NCBI RefSeq assembly: GCF_002999335.1
Contig: NW_020312115.1
Coordinates: 24,849 to 88,848, forward strand
DNA: 64,000 nt
Direction: 5' to 3'
Source of the DNA: Cyclospora cayetanensis
Lineage: Eukaryota > Apicomplexa > Conoidasida > Eucoccidiorida > Eimeriidae
Shown here: positions 32,858-45,200 of the stretch, piece by piece
Layout of the letters: every line of letters starts with the position of its first letter
Position numbering within the stretch: position 1 is the stretch's first letter
The notes under the pieces: model-generated
Database searches by the model: none
What the model saw: the letters and a program-made list of their open reading frames with translations, nothing else
Told to the model about the DNA's origin: nothing
Program-made: the position numbers and the translations under genes

Positions 32858-35800
32858 ATGGCAGCCGCACCGTCAGCGTCTATATTTTTCAGTAGGGCCG
32901 TGGTGCTGCTAATGCTCGTTGTTTTAGTGCGTATGGTGCATTGTGAACGGACGGCCGCAACAGGTGGCAAACGCAAGCAAAGGCCGGAGGGGATTAGGGG
33001 TATAAGACAGACTAAAGCAAGGGCCTTGAGGTCTTTCCATTCTTCCTCCGTTTTCCTAGCCAGCACAATGGCTGTTGACGGTGTCGCAGTTAACAGGGTA
33101 GCAGAAGCAAGTGCAGAAGCTAGTGCAGGAGCATCCGATATATCCGGGCCTCGAAAACGAAATATTTCCCATGCCACATTTCTCGTTCCTCTAAATCCTT
33201 ATGCGTCAGCATTCAATGAACAAGGAAGCGGAGCAAATCCTTGGCTATCTGGAGAGCTTAAGGTTTTCATCGACAGATTTAATGTTCCTGTCGTACACCG
33301 TAAGACCTTTTAACAAAAAAAGCGAACGAACGGAACAATGGCACTTGGAAGAGATCCAGCTCCAGGCTAATTGTAAAGCCTTTAGGACTGTCGCATGGTT
33401 TGGCTTTGTTTTTTTGTCATGTTTGTGCCTTTGTCTTCACCTTTCTACTTTTCTGTTCTATCTATTGGCTTCACAACTCAGTTGTTTCCAGCCCTATCGT
33501 CTCAAAATCTTTACACCGCATGCTTCTCTTCCACTAGTTCGATTATTCTCCAGCCTTTTTTTGCCTTGCGCTAAGGTCTGTCTCCATCCTTGTCTTCATA
33601 CTTTTGACTTCGAGGGCCGTTTTATCTGGCTGTCTTTTTGCAGGCTCTGGTGTGTTTGTGGACTTGGGCATGTCGAATATGGGTTACCGCCAGGTGAGCG
33701 GGGACTGTCCTGTCTATGGCAAGTACATCAAACTCTCAAAGACGGGCTCCAGCACGCTGAGCTTTCTGGAGAACTACCCAGCTGGAGGCTCTTCCACCCG
33801 CCCTCTTCCCGGAGGTTTCAACCTTTCCTATTCTACCAGCTCTGGCAAAGCCGTTTCTCCCGTAACGGATTCATTTCTGAAGAGCGTCTTCGGCTGTAAG
33901 ACTCCCATAATACGCCGCAATTTTTATTTAGGAAGAGAAGAACGTCTGCGTCTCTATGCCCACCGGAGCCACTATGAGCCAAATATCTGTACAAAGTTGA
34001 ATTGTGGTGTGTGTGCACACCTCAGCTGAAGGTCCACAAACTCCCATTGGCCGCTGTGCAAAATACGCCAATTTGACAGAACCAATGAAACCGGGGACGA
34101 ACACGCCGCTGAATTACAGATTGCCCTTTGTGTACAACATCACGACTCAGAATTGTTACGTCCTGCATGTTTCCATGCAAAAACTAACGGGTAGCAGGTA
34201 ATCTGAGCATCTAGATATCGGTCTTCTAGTCTCTGTATTCCCCCTTCTTTCTGCTTTTTCCTTCTGCAATGTCACTATCCTTCCACCTCTTTGCCCTCCT
34301 TCCATTTTACGTGGCTTAGTTGACTTTGTAAACATTTTGGATTTTCGTGCAGCAGTGCCCTTTGCCCTCCAGCTACGTTTGGCTTGTCACAATTCTTTTC
34401 TAAACTTCTCTTCTTTGTGTTTATCATTGTAGGTACTGCTCAACTAACGGGTCTCCCTCTGGCTTAGTTTGGCCTTGTTTTTCTCCTGAAAGGAGCGCTT
34501 CAACGAGTGCCAGCCTCGTATATGGCTCGGGATATATGGGAAGGGATGCGAATAACCCGGATGGATGGACAACAAAATGCCGTACGTTTTTTTCATGTCC
34601 ACTTTCATGGCAGCCTCACGGTTTCAGAAGCTACTACCGTAGTAAGTAAAGTGGATCTAAATACTTGGGAGGGGAGGCACGAACGCCAACGCTCAGCGAT
34701 GGTGGTGGGCAGCATGCGCTGATGTCAGAAAGTCTAACCGTTTACATCCATCAGCAACAGGGAGTGGGAGAAGGACACAAATGGAGGGAGGACCTTGCTG
34801 AAATCGGAGGCGTGCGAATGCTACATTTGTTTGCTCCCCCTGCTATCTTGAAGGCAGCTAGGAGGAAAGGCAGAGCAGTGTCTTCAGAGAGATTTAAATA
34901 AACATGGCATTAGAGCACCTAGTTCCCGATTGGTATGCAAGGCAACAGGCGGAAATGTGGCGGTCCTTGTGTACATACAGTTAAACCAGGCCCTTGTACC
35001 AGAAACTGACGTGCTCTTATATATCTATTCCTGCTTGCTGTCGACTGTCTCATCGTTCGCTCTTCAGCCTATATGTCCGTCAAGGATGCCCTGTTCGGCG
35101 CGTGGGGCAATGGAAAATGTGAAGAAATTGGCGCATCCACCCCTGGGGTAATAGCAGTTAGTGTTTCTACCAAACAGCATTGTTGGGAACAAGTTTTCAT
35201 GCACTCCGCCACCGATGAGACTACCGCTGACAATCCGGCCAACTGGAACTCTGTTTGGCCCACGTTCGATAGCAGTGCCACTGCCTCGGGTAGGGGGAAA
35301 CGTGGAGGGATGGAGAGACAAAGGGGAGGAAGAAGGGAGAGGTGGAAATAATATAGAGGGAGTAGGGGACAGAAAAAGGGGGGGCATGTAATGAGAGGGA
35401 TAGAGACCTAGTGAGAAGCAAAAGGAAGCACGAGATCGATCTAGATGAAGACGTTTAACCTTTACTAATCTCTGTGCTGCGTTGCTTGTCTTTCTTTATG
35501 CAAGCTTTTCCGACAAGACCTGACCTATTGATTCCTTTGTTGGCAATTTAGATAACGGAGACAACTGTACGTGCCTGTGCAGGCGGCGTGGGTTATAACT
35601 ACGCAAACTTCTACGCAAATGCCAACGGTTCAGGGATGTGTGTCATATTTCAAACGGTCCCAACTTGCTTCCTTCGGTCTAGTGGCAACACCGCTTACAA
35701 CGCACTGGGCTCGCTGGATGAAGAAGTGCTTCCTGGTTCCGCCCCAGGAGGAGGAGGGGAAGGAGGAGGCAACGGTGGGGATGAGAAATCGGAAAAAGGA

Positions 35801-37320
35801 GGGAGTAAATAACAGCAAAAGGACCAAAAATCCCACAGATGCCTCGCCTTGTTCTTATATCTCACCTGCATATCGCACATTGACAGCTGCTATTTGCATA
35901 GAATCCCCTCATCTACACTCTCGTCCCCTGCTTCCCTTCCAGCTCATATTCCCTCTCCTTCTGCCTTTTTGGCTTTTCTCCTTCGGTATCCCTCCTGCTC
36001 CTCCCTATCCTCCTCTGGTCGGCCCCTCATAGCTGTTTTCTGTTTGTACCTTTAAACTCATGTGAAAATCTGGTTTACCATGGCTTTTCGTTGATCACTC
36101 AGTCCACGAGGGCTTTGTTGCGCAAAAAACTCCTGTCTCTCTCCTCCTCTCCCCTACTCCCGCTCTACACCTCTCTACATCTTTACTAGTGTGGATGCTC
36201 TTATTTATACCCTTTTCCTCTGCATATGCTTTCGTTTGTTCTCCATTGCTGCTTTTCTTATCAGTGAATGCGTGGGCACTTGCTGGAGGGATTGTCGGCG
36301 GCCTTCTCTTCGTGGGTGTTATCTCTGGAGGCGTCCTATACAAACTACGGTTAGCAAAGAAGATCTTGCAGACATAGAATTGAGAGTTGCTTAGCAGCAC
36401 TGCCCTTCATCGTTTACAGATCCATTTTCACAATGCTTGTACATCAAAGGCACCATAAGAACAGTTTTGTGCGTTTGCCCGGTAGTTTTTGTGTCGAACT
36501 GCAACTGCAAGTTGGCTTCCTTCTCAATAATACATATACAGTCGTTTTTGTGTGTCCATCTAGATAGATCTGCAACTGTGTAATGTGTGCACACCACGTG
36601 TGCATATAGCGAAGGCTGCGTACTGTTCCGTTTAAGGGGACATGCGCCACCAACTTTCAGACTGTCTTTCAGGCTGAACGACCACTGTTCAGTGAACTGA
36701 TTTGTTCTGTTTCCGTAGATGCGGCTTACGTATCTGCAGGGAGCCCTTAGGTTTGGCCAGCACGGCCGCCCCAGAAGTGATGTCTGATGCGTTGCGTGGA
36801 GCGCCAGGCAGAAGCGCGACAGATGCAAACGTGACTCCCGAGGAGTCTTTCTGGAGAGGTGAGGCTGCTGTTTCTCTGTTCCATTGTTTGTTCGTAATAT
36901 TCTTCTTCAATCGCTCCTTGACTTTCGTCGTATCTCGTATATCGTCTGTCTCGTCTGCGTCCTGCCCATGGCCTACGCTGGTGTACCTATTTGCGTCATT
37001 CGGTCCACATCTTGTGTTTCCTATTAAATCTTCTAGTGCCTCATTCTATGTTCTTTCATTCCATTTACCTACTTGCCTTCTCTTACCTTCAGCCTCATCA
37101 GGCTTGATATTCGGTCTTGTCTTTCTTTATTTCCGCTTGTGCATCCGGCAGACCCCGAGGCTATGGCTGCTCTTTGCGGCGTCCCGAATTGATTGGTGGC
37201 TGCATTCGTTTGCTGATTCGTTTGCATTGAAAATTGGTACATGTTATGTGGGGTGTGCGCTTCTTCATCTCGCCTGCAGAGGAAGTAGCGGAAACGATAG
37301 AAGCAGAATACGGTCGATAG
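32858..37320 (+). CDS. AMA1: Apical membrane antigen 1 (AMA1), nine exons
   Basis: Microneme type I membrane protein of the AMA1 family, which binds RON2 at the moving junction during host-cell invasion (family knowledge). Proposed exons: 32858-33299, 33644-33895, 34026-34197, 34433-34581, 35068-35289, 35583-35771, 36265-36349, 36719-36858, 37280-37320 (563 aa; every phase matches). Seen: signal peptide (aa 1-30), NPWLSGELK, VPVVHRSGVFVDLG, SGDCPVYGK, GRCAKYA, YRLPFVYN, CYVLHVSMQKLTGSRYC, WTTKCP, DALFGAWGNGKCEE, and CVIFQTVPTCF. A TM helix (about aa 476-503) is followed by a tail of about 60 aa containing EESFWR, like the aromatic tail motif of other AMA1 proteins. The exon 6 to 8 joins just before and after the TM rest on phase and context and are less certain than the ectodomain joins. 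A paralogue of AMA1 rather than the main copy is possible. Confidence 0.85.
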
Positions 37321-40087
37321 ATTAGATGCATACGCATCCACAAGTCATCAATCAAGTCTTCCCCTACCTTTTCTCCTTCTCTCGTTCGTCGCTCTCCTGT
37401 ATTTCGGCCTTTGTCAGAAGTGGGATATTTGGTGTCTTTTGTAATCAATTGAACCGAAAGAACGTCTGTTTCTGCTTCAGCTGCAATTGCATAGAATGCT
37501 TGCAGAAGCTCCTTGGTGTCCCGGCACCAGCCACACGGAAGCGGACCACATCACGGTGCAGGCTTTACACACACATATCTAAGGCCTCTTATATTGCATA
37601 CAGTGTGTCTCGTGAAAAGCTTGTGGAATCTGTACTTGGTGAACTTGTCATGTATCACACCGTAGTACATTTTACACTTTACACGACGGAGAGGCCTTGT
37701 CCCAAAGGCTTGAGAGGGATTACAGAATATTGCGTGCAAACAGACGAAGACATCAGTTATGTACAAGTTGTACCGAATGACAATTGACCTAGCTGCAGGC
37801 ACAACAAACTCGAAATACGAGAGATAGGGATAGAAAAGGAGTTGCGTAGAGGACAGCGCAGCGAAACAAATGCAAAGCAAGGGAGAAACAGGAGAAGATA
37901 CGCAAAAAGCAAACGCGGTGACAGGAAAAAGCAGATGGCTCGTAAGTTTCGGAGAGCTACCTATGGAGGCAACAATGGACATCGCAAGGCAGCAAACATA
38001 GGGCCGCCCTAGTTGTTTGTGTCGGTGTACTGATTGGCCCCCAGTAGACGCTGTTATCGGTCCCATGAGCCTCGAATCTCATGAATGTTTGAGGTTCGGG
38101 CTAAAGTGTAGTGCTGCTTGCTGGAGTAAACTATCTACTTGAGCATAGCATGCAACGCGGACAGATTGTATTCTTCTGCCTAAAACGCAGAAGAGAGCCG
38201 TGGCGTTGTTCTCGAGAGGAGACTTCAGGCAGACGGTGCGGAACAATAAATGCGTGAGGTGAGGAGTGCCCGCTTTTTTTCCACAGGCTCTCTTTGTTAA
38301 TGTGTCCCTCAAGGAACTACCTCATGAAACTAGTTTTATCGTCGATTGGGCTAGTAAACAAGTTTTTGTTAGTGTTCCTTTGGATGTGTCCTTATTAATG
38401 TGTTCTCTTCGGAGACTTAGAGCCCAGCTTGATGTGCTGTTCACTTCTAGGCAGCGCTTTGCCTCTGCAATTTTGCATTCGATTGTAGTGGGGTTCATCC
38501 TCTTGAACATTACATCGTGAATCACAAGAGCACTCTCGTCGATAAGGAACACTAATTATTGGTATCTTCTTGGGGGAAATTACAGATTTACGGCTCCAAG
38601 TAGTGCTTCCGATTTGCCGCCCATATTTATTGTAAAGAGATAAAATGGACAAGAATGCTGACCGAGGGAGGTAATTTGTAGGCGAATAGTTTGGTGTTTA
38701 AAGTATGAAGTGTTGCGTTGGCAGCCCAGGGGCTAGGGCCCTTCATTTGCCTTCCCCTGTGCCCTTGTTTCTTCCGCTGCCATTATACGGCTATTCTTTT
38801 ATCCAACATCCAATTATTATGTAGGTGGCCACTTGTGTTACCGGGAGGATGAACTTACGTTGGCAGTGCTTGTATCTATCGACGCAGCGTGCTCGGCTAC
38901 TTGTTGGGCTACACCTACCATCGAAGTTTCGGCATAAGGAACAACCAGACATGCACATCCTTGACCTTCCACACAAGGATAACCATGGTCTAAGCAAAGC
39001 AGCAAATTTATTGCAAACAATAAAATTAGTGCTTCGGGCTCTGATCAATTGACTGAAGGCCCTATCAATGGCCGTACTAGGACACGCGGGCATAGTTACA
39101 CATGTCCATAAGCAGAGGTTTCGCTTACCCCTATGAGTAAAGCCGAGCAGAAGACCCATAGACAGCGAACAAGGACGGCAATTAAAGTTCTGAATTGGTA
39201 CCAGCAATTCGCTATTTTCGGACTGCCATCAAATACCTCTTTCTCCGGACAAAGTATCATCAATACCATCCGAATTGACGATTTATAAATTGATCATTCC
39301 ACGCCACTGCAAATCAGTTGTGAAGACCGGATATCTGGCCTGTAGAGCAGTCATTACTTGTTGTCGATTGCTGTGGACGCCCATATACCCCCGGTCACAA
39401 ACGCCACCTAACAAATAAGTCTATTGAACATGTGAAACGGCTGAAAAAAAACCGAAATGCTCCATAATTTTCCCTTAACAAAAGGATTGATCTACGGTTC
39501 TCCCCCGACAAGAGAGCGCTCGAGACCACACGGCTGTACATTCAAAAGAACGCTCAGGCGCTGGGCTCAAATCCTCCAGAGAATCTAGCATAATATTTCT
39601 TTTCAAGTAAAAGCGCCACAGTATCTTACCTCAACTATTATTTAACGCCCTTCCTCTTACATAAGTGGGAGGCTAATCCAGCTCGGGCCCAATCGATCCG
39701 TCGCTTATCACAACGCCAAACGACCGAGGCGCAAAGTCTCCCCACTGCCCCAAAATCTCCCTTCCGCATTTTTGCTGCTCGAAGCTATACTTAGTACTTG
39801 AATAGATTGAAATCTGCATTGTGCGTGTACATATGAGAACCGACGGCTTATCGAACTCGAATTCTACCCTTTTTAGGTGGACTTCAATGTCGACTCGCCG
39901 GATCGTCGGCCATTAAGACAGGGAGCCAATGTGCAAAACAGTTCATTGTGCTCATCTTGCATCTTTGTGGAGTGAAAAACCTTCAGCTAAAACGTGATAG
40001 ACTGAAAGCGATGGTCGCTATTGACGTCGTCAATTTTGAGGTGCTCTTTCTCGTGTTTTATCCCGGCAACAGGTCTACCCCGATTTG
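37321..40087. other. Region between AMA1 and the four-TM gene
   Basis: No complete gene recognised. Frames at 38266-38520 and 38825-39052 (+) are open but unmatched. The second contains HILDLPHKDNHGLSKAANLL, which weakly recalls the His-His-Cys-Cys region of Ty3/gypsy integrases. An upstream exon of the four-TM gene may lie here, because a good acceptor (CAACAG|GTCTAC) at 40072 precedes its first ATG in frame. Confidence 0.35.
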
Positions 40088-41476
40088 ATGGAAAGCAAAA
40101 TGATGCCCGCAAAGCAACAGAAGTACGCAGATGGCACTAATGGCCAGTACCTGTGCAATTGCTGTGCGAGTTTTGCCTTCAAGTGGACTCGTCGGCGGAG
40201 TGGGTGGCGTCTAAGCCTTTTTTATCGAACCCTTGCGGCAGCAACACTGTTAGGCAACATGATGACGCTAGGGTTTTATCTACTTATCACCAGTCGTGAC
40301 TTCTTTAAGAACTATAGGTGCGGCGAAAAAGCCATTTACTTTATCACCATTAACTTTTTAACATCGATGGCGGTTACGGGAGCTGCTGGGATCGCCGGCG
40401 TTCTAATGTCCCGCGTCTTGTTGCTGTTCGACAATTTCCCGATTTCGGAGTTCATGGGTCTAGGAAAATGGACCAGCCGGCTTGGCTGCATCGTGAAGTG
40501 GCTTCCCATGCTCATTACTTTTTGTTTCTTCGGATGGTTCGTACTCAACTTGGTCAGCACCACCTGGATTTTCTTATTACCTGAGGGTTGGTGCAGCAGA
40601 AGATGGAACTATGCTGGCATCGCTGCTGTGACAAACTGTCGCATCTGGTATAGAGGAGATGCCAAGTGCATTGATGCTCGTAAGTCTTCCCCGGTAGTAG
40701 CCGCATCATGATCCTTAAGTCCTCCTCGGTCATCGGATTCCATGTGTACCATGCCAAAGTGTCTAGCCTTCCTATCCCATAGTTTTCTCTTATGCCTTCT
40801 GATGTGTCTCAATTTGCCTACATTTTCAGCTCCTTCTACAGCATTATCCAATGTCAGTTCATGTTCTTGTAACTCTGTTTGCATGACAACCACCCATATG
40901 GATGCGTCTGAGTGCTGCTTCTGAGTCCTCTGCTTGCATTGCCGCCTTCAAGATGTGATTGCTCTCTCCCCGCCACAGTACATATATTTTACAGTACTTT
41001 GATGGCATGATGCAGAGGAAAAGGAGCTCATAGACTCCGACATGGTTAGTGTCTGCAATGACGGAGAGGAGCTGTCAAACCTGAGTTTCTTTTGGTTTAC
41101 GCCTAAAAGTGAGGACTTGTCATGTTCTATAGGCGAGGTTTCTATTTGCAAGGCCTACAAAATCTTATTTTCGTCCTTCGCGAAATCAAATTCTGCAGTA
41201 GTTGACTGGTCAAGCCCTGAACTCTCGGGCTGTTCGGGTGCCGAGGCTGCCAATGAGCCCCCGGAAACGTTTATGACACCCGGAGATACAAGTGATCTTT
41301 ACCGTTACCTCCTCATGTATTGTGTTGGGTGGAACATCACATTACTTACCCTCACCCTCCTCTTCTTCTATATCAAGTTCAGCAGCAAAATGGACTCTAT
41401 CTTTCATCTTCCGAGCAAGCCAAAAGAAAACATTTTTCTCAAGCTGTTCAGACCTTTCTCGCCTTTTGACAGATAA
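40088..41476 (+). CDS. Four-TM cysteine-rich membrane protein (tetraspanin/claudin-like topology)
   Basis: Two exons, 40088-40679 and 41016-41476 (350 aa), joined in phase 1 (GATGCTC|GTAAGT ... GATGCAG|AGGAAAAG). Four hydrophobic helices lie at about aa 45-67, 82-113, 137-164 and 295-318. A large loop of about 130 residues between TM3 and TM4 has seven Cys (169, 184, 194, 211, 234, 242, 270) and Trp/Tyr-rich stretches. The short N-terminus has a CNCC cluster and the C-terminus is basic. The large last loop fits a tetraspanin-like layout, but no CCG motif is seen. The claudin-like microneme protein CLAMP is another four-TM candidate in apicomplexans. I cannot decide between them. It lies 2.8 kb downstream of AMA1 on the same strand; shared timing is only a guess. 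An upstream coding exon is possible. Confidence 0.7.
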
Positions 41477-42269
41477 ATACTGTCAGGGTATGCCTCTGCA
41501 AGCCACAGAGTTGAGGTCTACGAGTGCGGGACAGGGGAGATATGCTCCTCAAGAAAAAGGTGAATATTCAAGGACACAACCCCAAGCCCCCAGCGAGACG
41601 GGGGCATGCGCACTGCAAAAGGCAGAGCCCCACGTGTCCGGCCATCAAGCAAGGACTTTAGCGACCCAAAAGGAAGACCAAGAAGCTTCTACGTGAAAGT
41701 GCTAAGGGATTCAAAGAGTGTGTCATTAAAAGATGCCCAGAGGGCGTGCCCTGGGGCCCTCACAATGAGAAGCAAGGTAGTCTCACTCCCCTCCTCTTTG
41801 TGTGACCTTTGACGCAGGGTCTCACACCTCAGCCATTCAACGGGGCAAGTGGGTTCTGTACAATTTATCTTCCGTTTTTGCAGTAAGTATGGCATCTCAA
41901 CACCTTGCGGTGGCGCGGCTCTGCCTAGTCAAGGGAGTCCATTGGTCACAGCAGGGGTCAAGGCCACGTCGCCAAGAGGTGCCGCTTTGTATTTTTGAAT
42001 CCAGCTACCTAGCATACTTTCAAAGGTGCCGGGAGCAGCCTAGCTCCTCTGTATGGCCTCGTCTCTCCTTGCCCCTAGGCAAGTGACCAGACGGCTCTAT
42101 GGGGGTGCAACTCATTTACTAACTTCCGTCTTTTTTTCTCAAAGTTTTGTCTGATGCCAACCCCGGGGTTGCTACTAGAAAACGACCACAGCCAACTTGA
42201 TAAGTTGCTAGGAGGCGCTTAAAGCCTACTTGTCCCTGGAGGTCGTTGGTGTGAGCCCCCTCTACCAGC
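41477..42269. other. Convergent intergenic region
   Basis: Between the 3' ends of the four-TM gene and the TGS1 gene. No coding motif is recognised in the short frames. Confidence 0.4.
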
Positions 42270-45200
42270 TCAAGGTGGCTGATGACCTGACGAGTGATGC
42301 TGCTCTGCCTCCGGGGTTTCGTTCAGAGCCTCAATCATCTCCTGCCCACAGAGAGCAGCAAACGCTGCCAGGGCTGTCCCAAGGGCCCCGTCTTCCAGGG
42401 CAGTCTCGACAGCCTCTGGGAGATTATGGGGGGGACCCTTGAGGTCTTTGCCTCCACTTGCAAGGGCTTCCATTGCCCTCCGTACGCCTTGCAATAGCTG
42501 GGGAAGGGAAATGGGCATGCTGACTGCTGGCGCATCCTGTGATAGAATATCAGCTGAGAGGATTTGTCTTTGTGTAGCCCTAGGGGCTCGTAGAGGCAAC
42601 TCACAAAACACAAAGTCTAGCAGGTGCCTAGGCCGTCTGGCAACACTAATCCCCTGCCCCACCCTAAAGGGATACTTATGGGAGCCCGTCGCGCTACACC
42701 AGCTGCGGCAGCGGGTCTGCTTCGCCTTAATGTAAACGCTGTCGCTTGGAAGGCCCCTGCTCTTCACCCATGCTGCAACCTCCCTCACAAGGTACACCAC
42801 GATTGCCTGCGGCGCAACGGAAAGAAAGGCAAAGACCAGTGGTCCAGACAAGGCCGATTCCTAAAGGGAGCGCTGGCGTATGTTTGATGGATGGACACTG
42901 GAAAAGCAACTAGAGAGAAACGCTTCGAACTGGGAGGAGGAAGAGGAGGAGGGACTGGACTCCACGCGGCACGGGTGCAGCGGCAAACAATTTTTCGGAT
43001 GCAGCATCAGAAGCAGGAACGCTGTGGAGCCCCAACATCCCCGGAAGTCGCCCACAAAATTTACACCGAAAACGCAGGGGAGGAGATAAGAATCCGTGGC
43101 GCTGGGGGCCCCCCAGGGGCCCCTGAGGCAGGGAGGATGCTTACCTTGGGGTAGACGGGTGCTTCTTCTCTACTGTATTGGGAATTCCTGCGTTTGTGTG
43201 GTGGCCGAGTTGAGGGCAAATAGAGCGCTTCTACCTCCAAGAGAGGAAATTGCAGCAAAGATGCAACAACAATCAGCTCGTGGAGGTCTGTTGAACGCGG
43301 AAGGAAGAGGCAAACGTTCGGAGCTACCCTGAAGAGGGCAGAGGAAAATCACAACGTGATGAAGCACACCTCTGAAGGGGCATGTGAACCACCCGGATGC
43401 CGCTTGGTCGGCAGACAACAAGCGACAAGGGATCGAACACGGCTATACGCGCGTGGCAGTAGAGGCCGGTCAGGCGAAAAGCACCCAGAGTCACACTGCT
43501 AAGGAGACACCTGGCAACATGTCACTACATGGCGCTCCTCCGCAGGAGCAGCCGCAGCAGCAGGATCGGAATGGATCGCAGCATGCAGCCTCGCCGTTTA
43601 AGCAACGGCTGTACGCGCACCTGGAGGCTGCCAGGATGAGGTCGAGCATCCCGCGGCGGGCCGAAAGCAGAAACCTAGTCTTTAGGAAGTCACGGCACCC
43701 CGCATAGCCCTCGCCCCCCCACGGAGGCGACATGTACAGCCAATCAACTGGCAGAAACGCATCAGGAGAGACGGGCAGTGGACGCTGGGAGAAACGGGGG
43801 GGCCCGCTGAGGCCTGCTTGGGGGGGCTCTCCCTCGGTTTCTTTTCTGGCAGCGACGTGCTCACCGCTAGACTGAGGAAGCCCTTCAGGATCACTGTTGA
43901 CTGCTGCCGTGGACGCTACTGGCTGCGAGGGAGAGGCCATGCTGGCGCGCCTCTGCCGCGTCACTCTTTGAGCAGCAGCAGCTCCGGGAGCACTACACAG
44001 ACGGCATGGGAGGGGGCTAAAAGGAACGCAGAGGCATGCGGCATCCTGAGCGGTTGTAGCTTCCAATGCATCCGCTTCGGAGGCCCCAACGACGCATGCA
44101 GCCTCCTCGCTGTCTCTCCAGGAGCCGCTGTGAATACGGCGTCCGAAAGCCTCGTTAATGGCCGCTTGGCGAGTTGTAAGGGCCCGAAGAGACAGAGCCG
44201 TGCAGTGCGTGGCCCCTGCCGGAGAGGTAGCACCCGCTGGCGTTGCTGACGGGGTGGCTGCAGGTCGAGTGTCTCTAACGCTCCATCCCCCCCGTAACAC
44301 AGCGAATTGCTGCAGCTGCTGGTGCAACAAGACCACGGGAGCGCAGTTCTTGTCCTTGAGTGCTAGGAGCTGCGTGTTGTGGCGGCAAAGAGAGATTCTC
44401 AAGAGATCTCTGTCAACCCCCAAAACCAGGTCAAAGTGTCTAGACAGCTGAGCTACGTCTCCTCCAGCGCCACAGCAACCATCTGCCGCAACAAGCGGCC
44501 GTAGGCGCAGGGAGGAGGGAAGCAGTGAAGGCGACAGGGCGGAGACGCCAGAGGCCTGAGAAGGCCCTTGGACGGGAGCAGCAACACCCTCCCCTTCTTT
44601 TGTCTCACTCGCACAGGAGCTGGTGAAGCCATCAGGATCAGGAAGGTTGCTGCCCTTTCTGCCGCTGCCGTCACTGTAGCCGTAGTGCCCCAGAAGCTGA
44701 GGGAAAGACGGCTCTACCTCGTGTTCACATTCCAAAGCCCTCTGCAGCTCGCTATGCGCATGCAGCGCCAAGGCAATGTACGCTGCAACTGGCTCTATCG
44801 TCATTTCGCACCATGATGCAGAGTCCAGCAGCAAGCCTTCCCAATAATACTGAGACAGCGTCTTAGGCATAAAGTAGCGTGGCCCTATTTCGTTCCCTAT
44901 TGCATCGTAAGGCACTCCAGCCGTTCCATCCCATGAAAACCAAGCCGCCGCGGGGGGCCCAGGGGCCTCCGCCTTGTCCCCCGTGCCCTCAGAGACACCA
45001 CTGGATGGAGCCAAAACAGACAACACGGGAGACGCATGCTCCGTGTAAGAATGGGCAGCCACCGGAGCTGCTGCCAAAGCGGCCGGCCTCTTGTGCGTGT
45101 TGCTGCTGCTGCGCCCTGTACAGCTCTTCCTCGCCTGCACACATGCCACAGGAGAAATTCCCACCCCCTGCAACTGCTCCACAAGGAGGCCCTCCTGAGG

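Noticed and set aside
39530..39600. Possible tRNA (GGGCTCAAATCC box)
   Set aside because: No matching acceptor, D or anticodon stems could be drawn around it.
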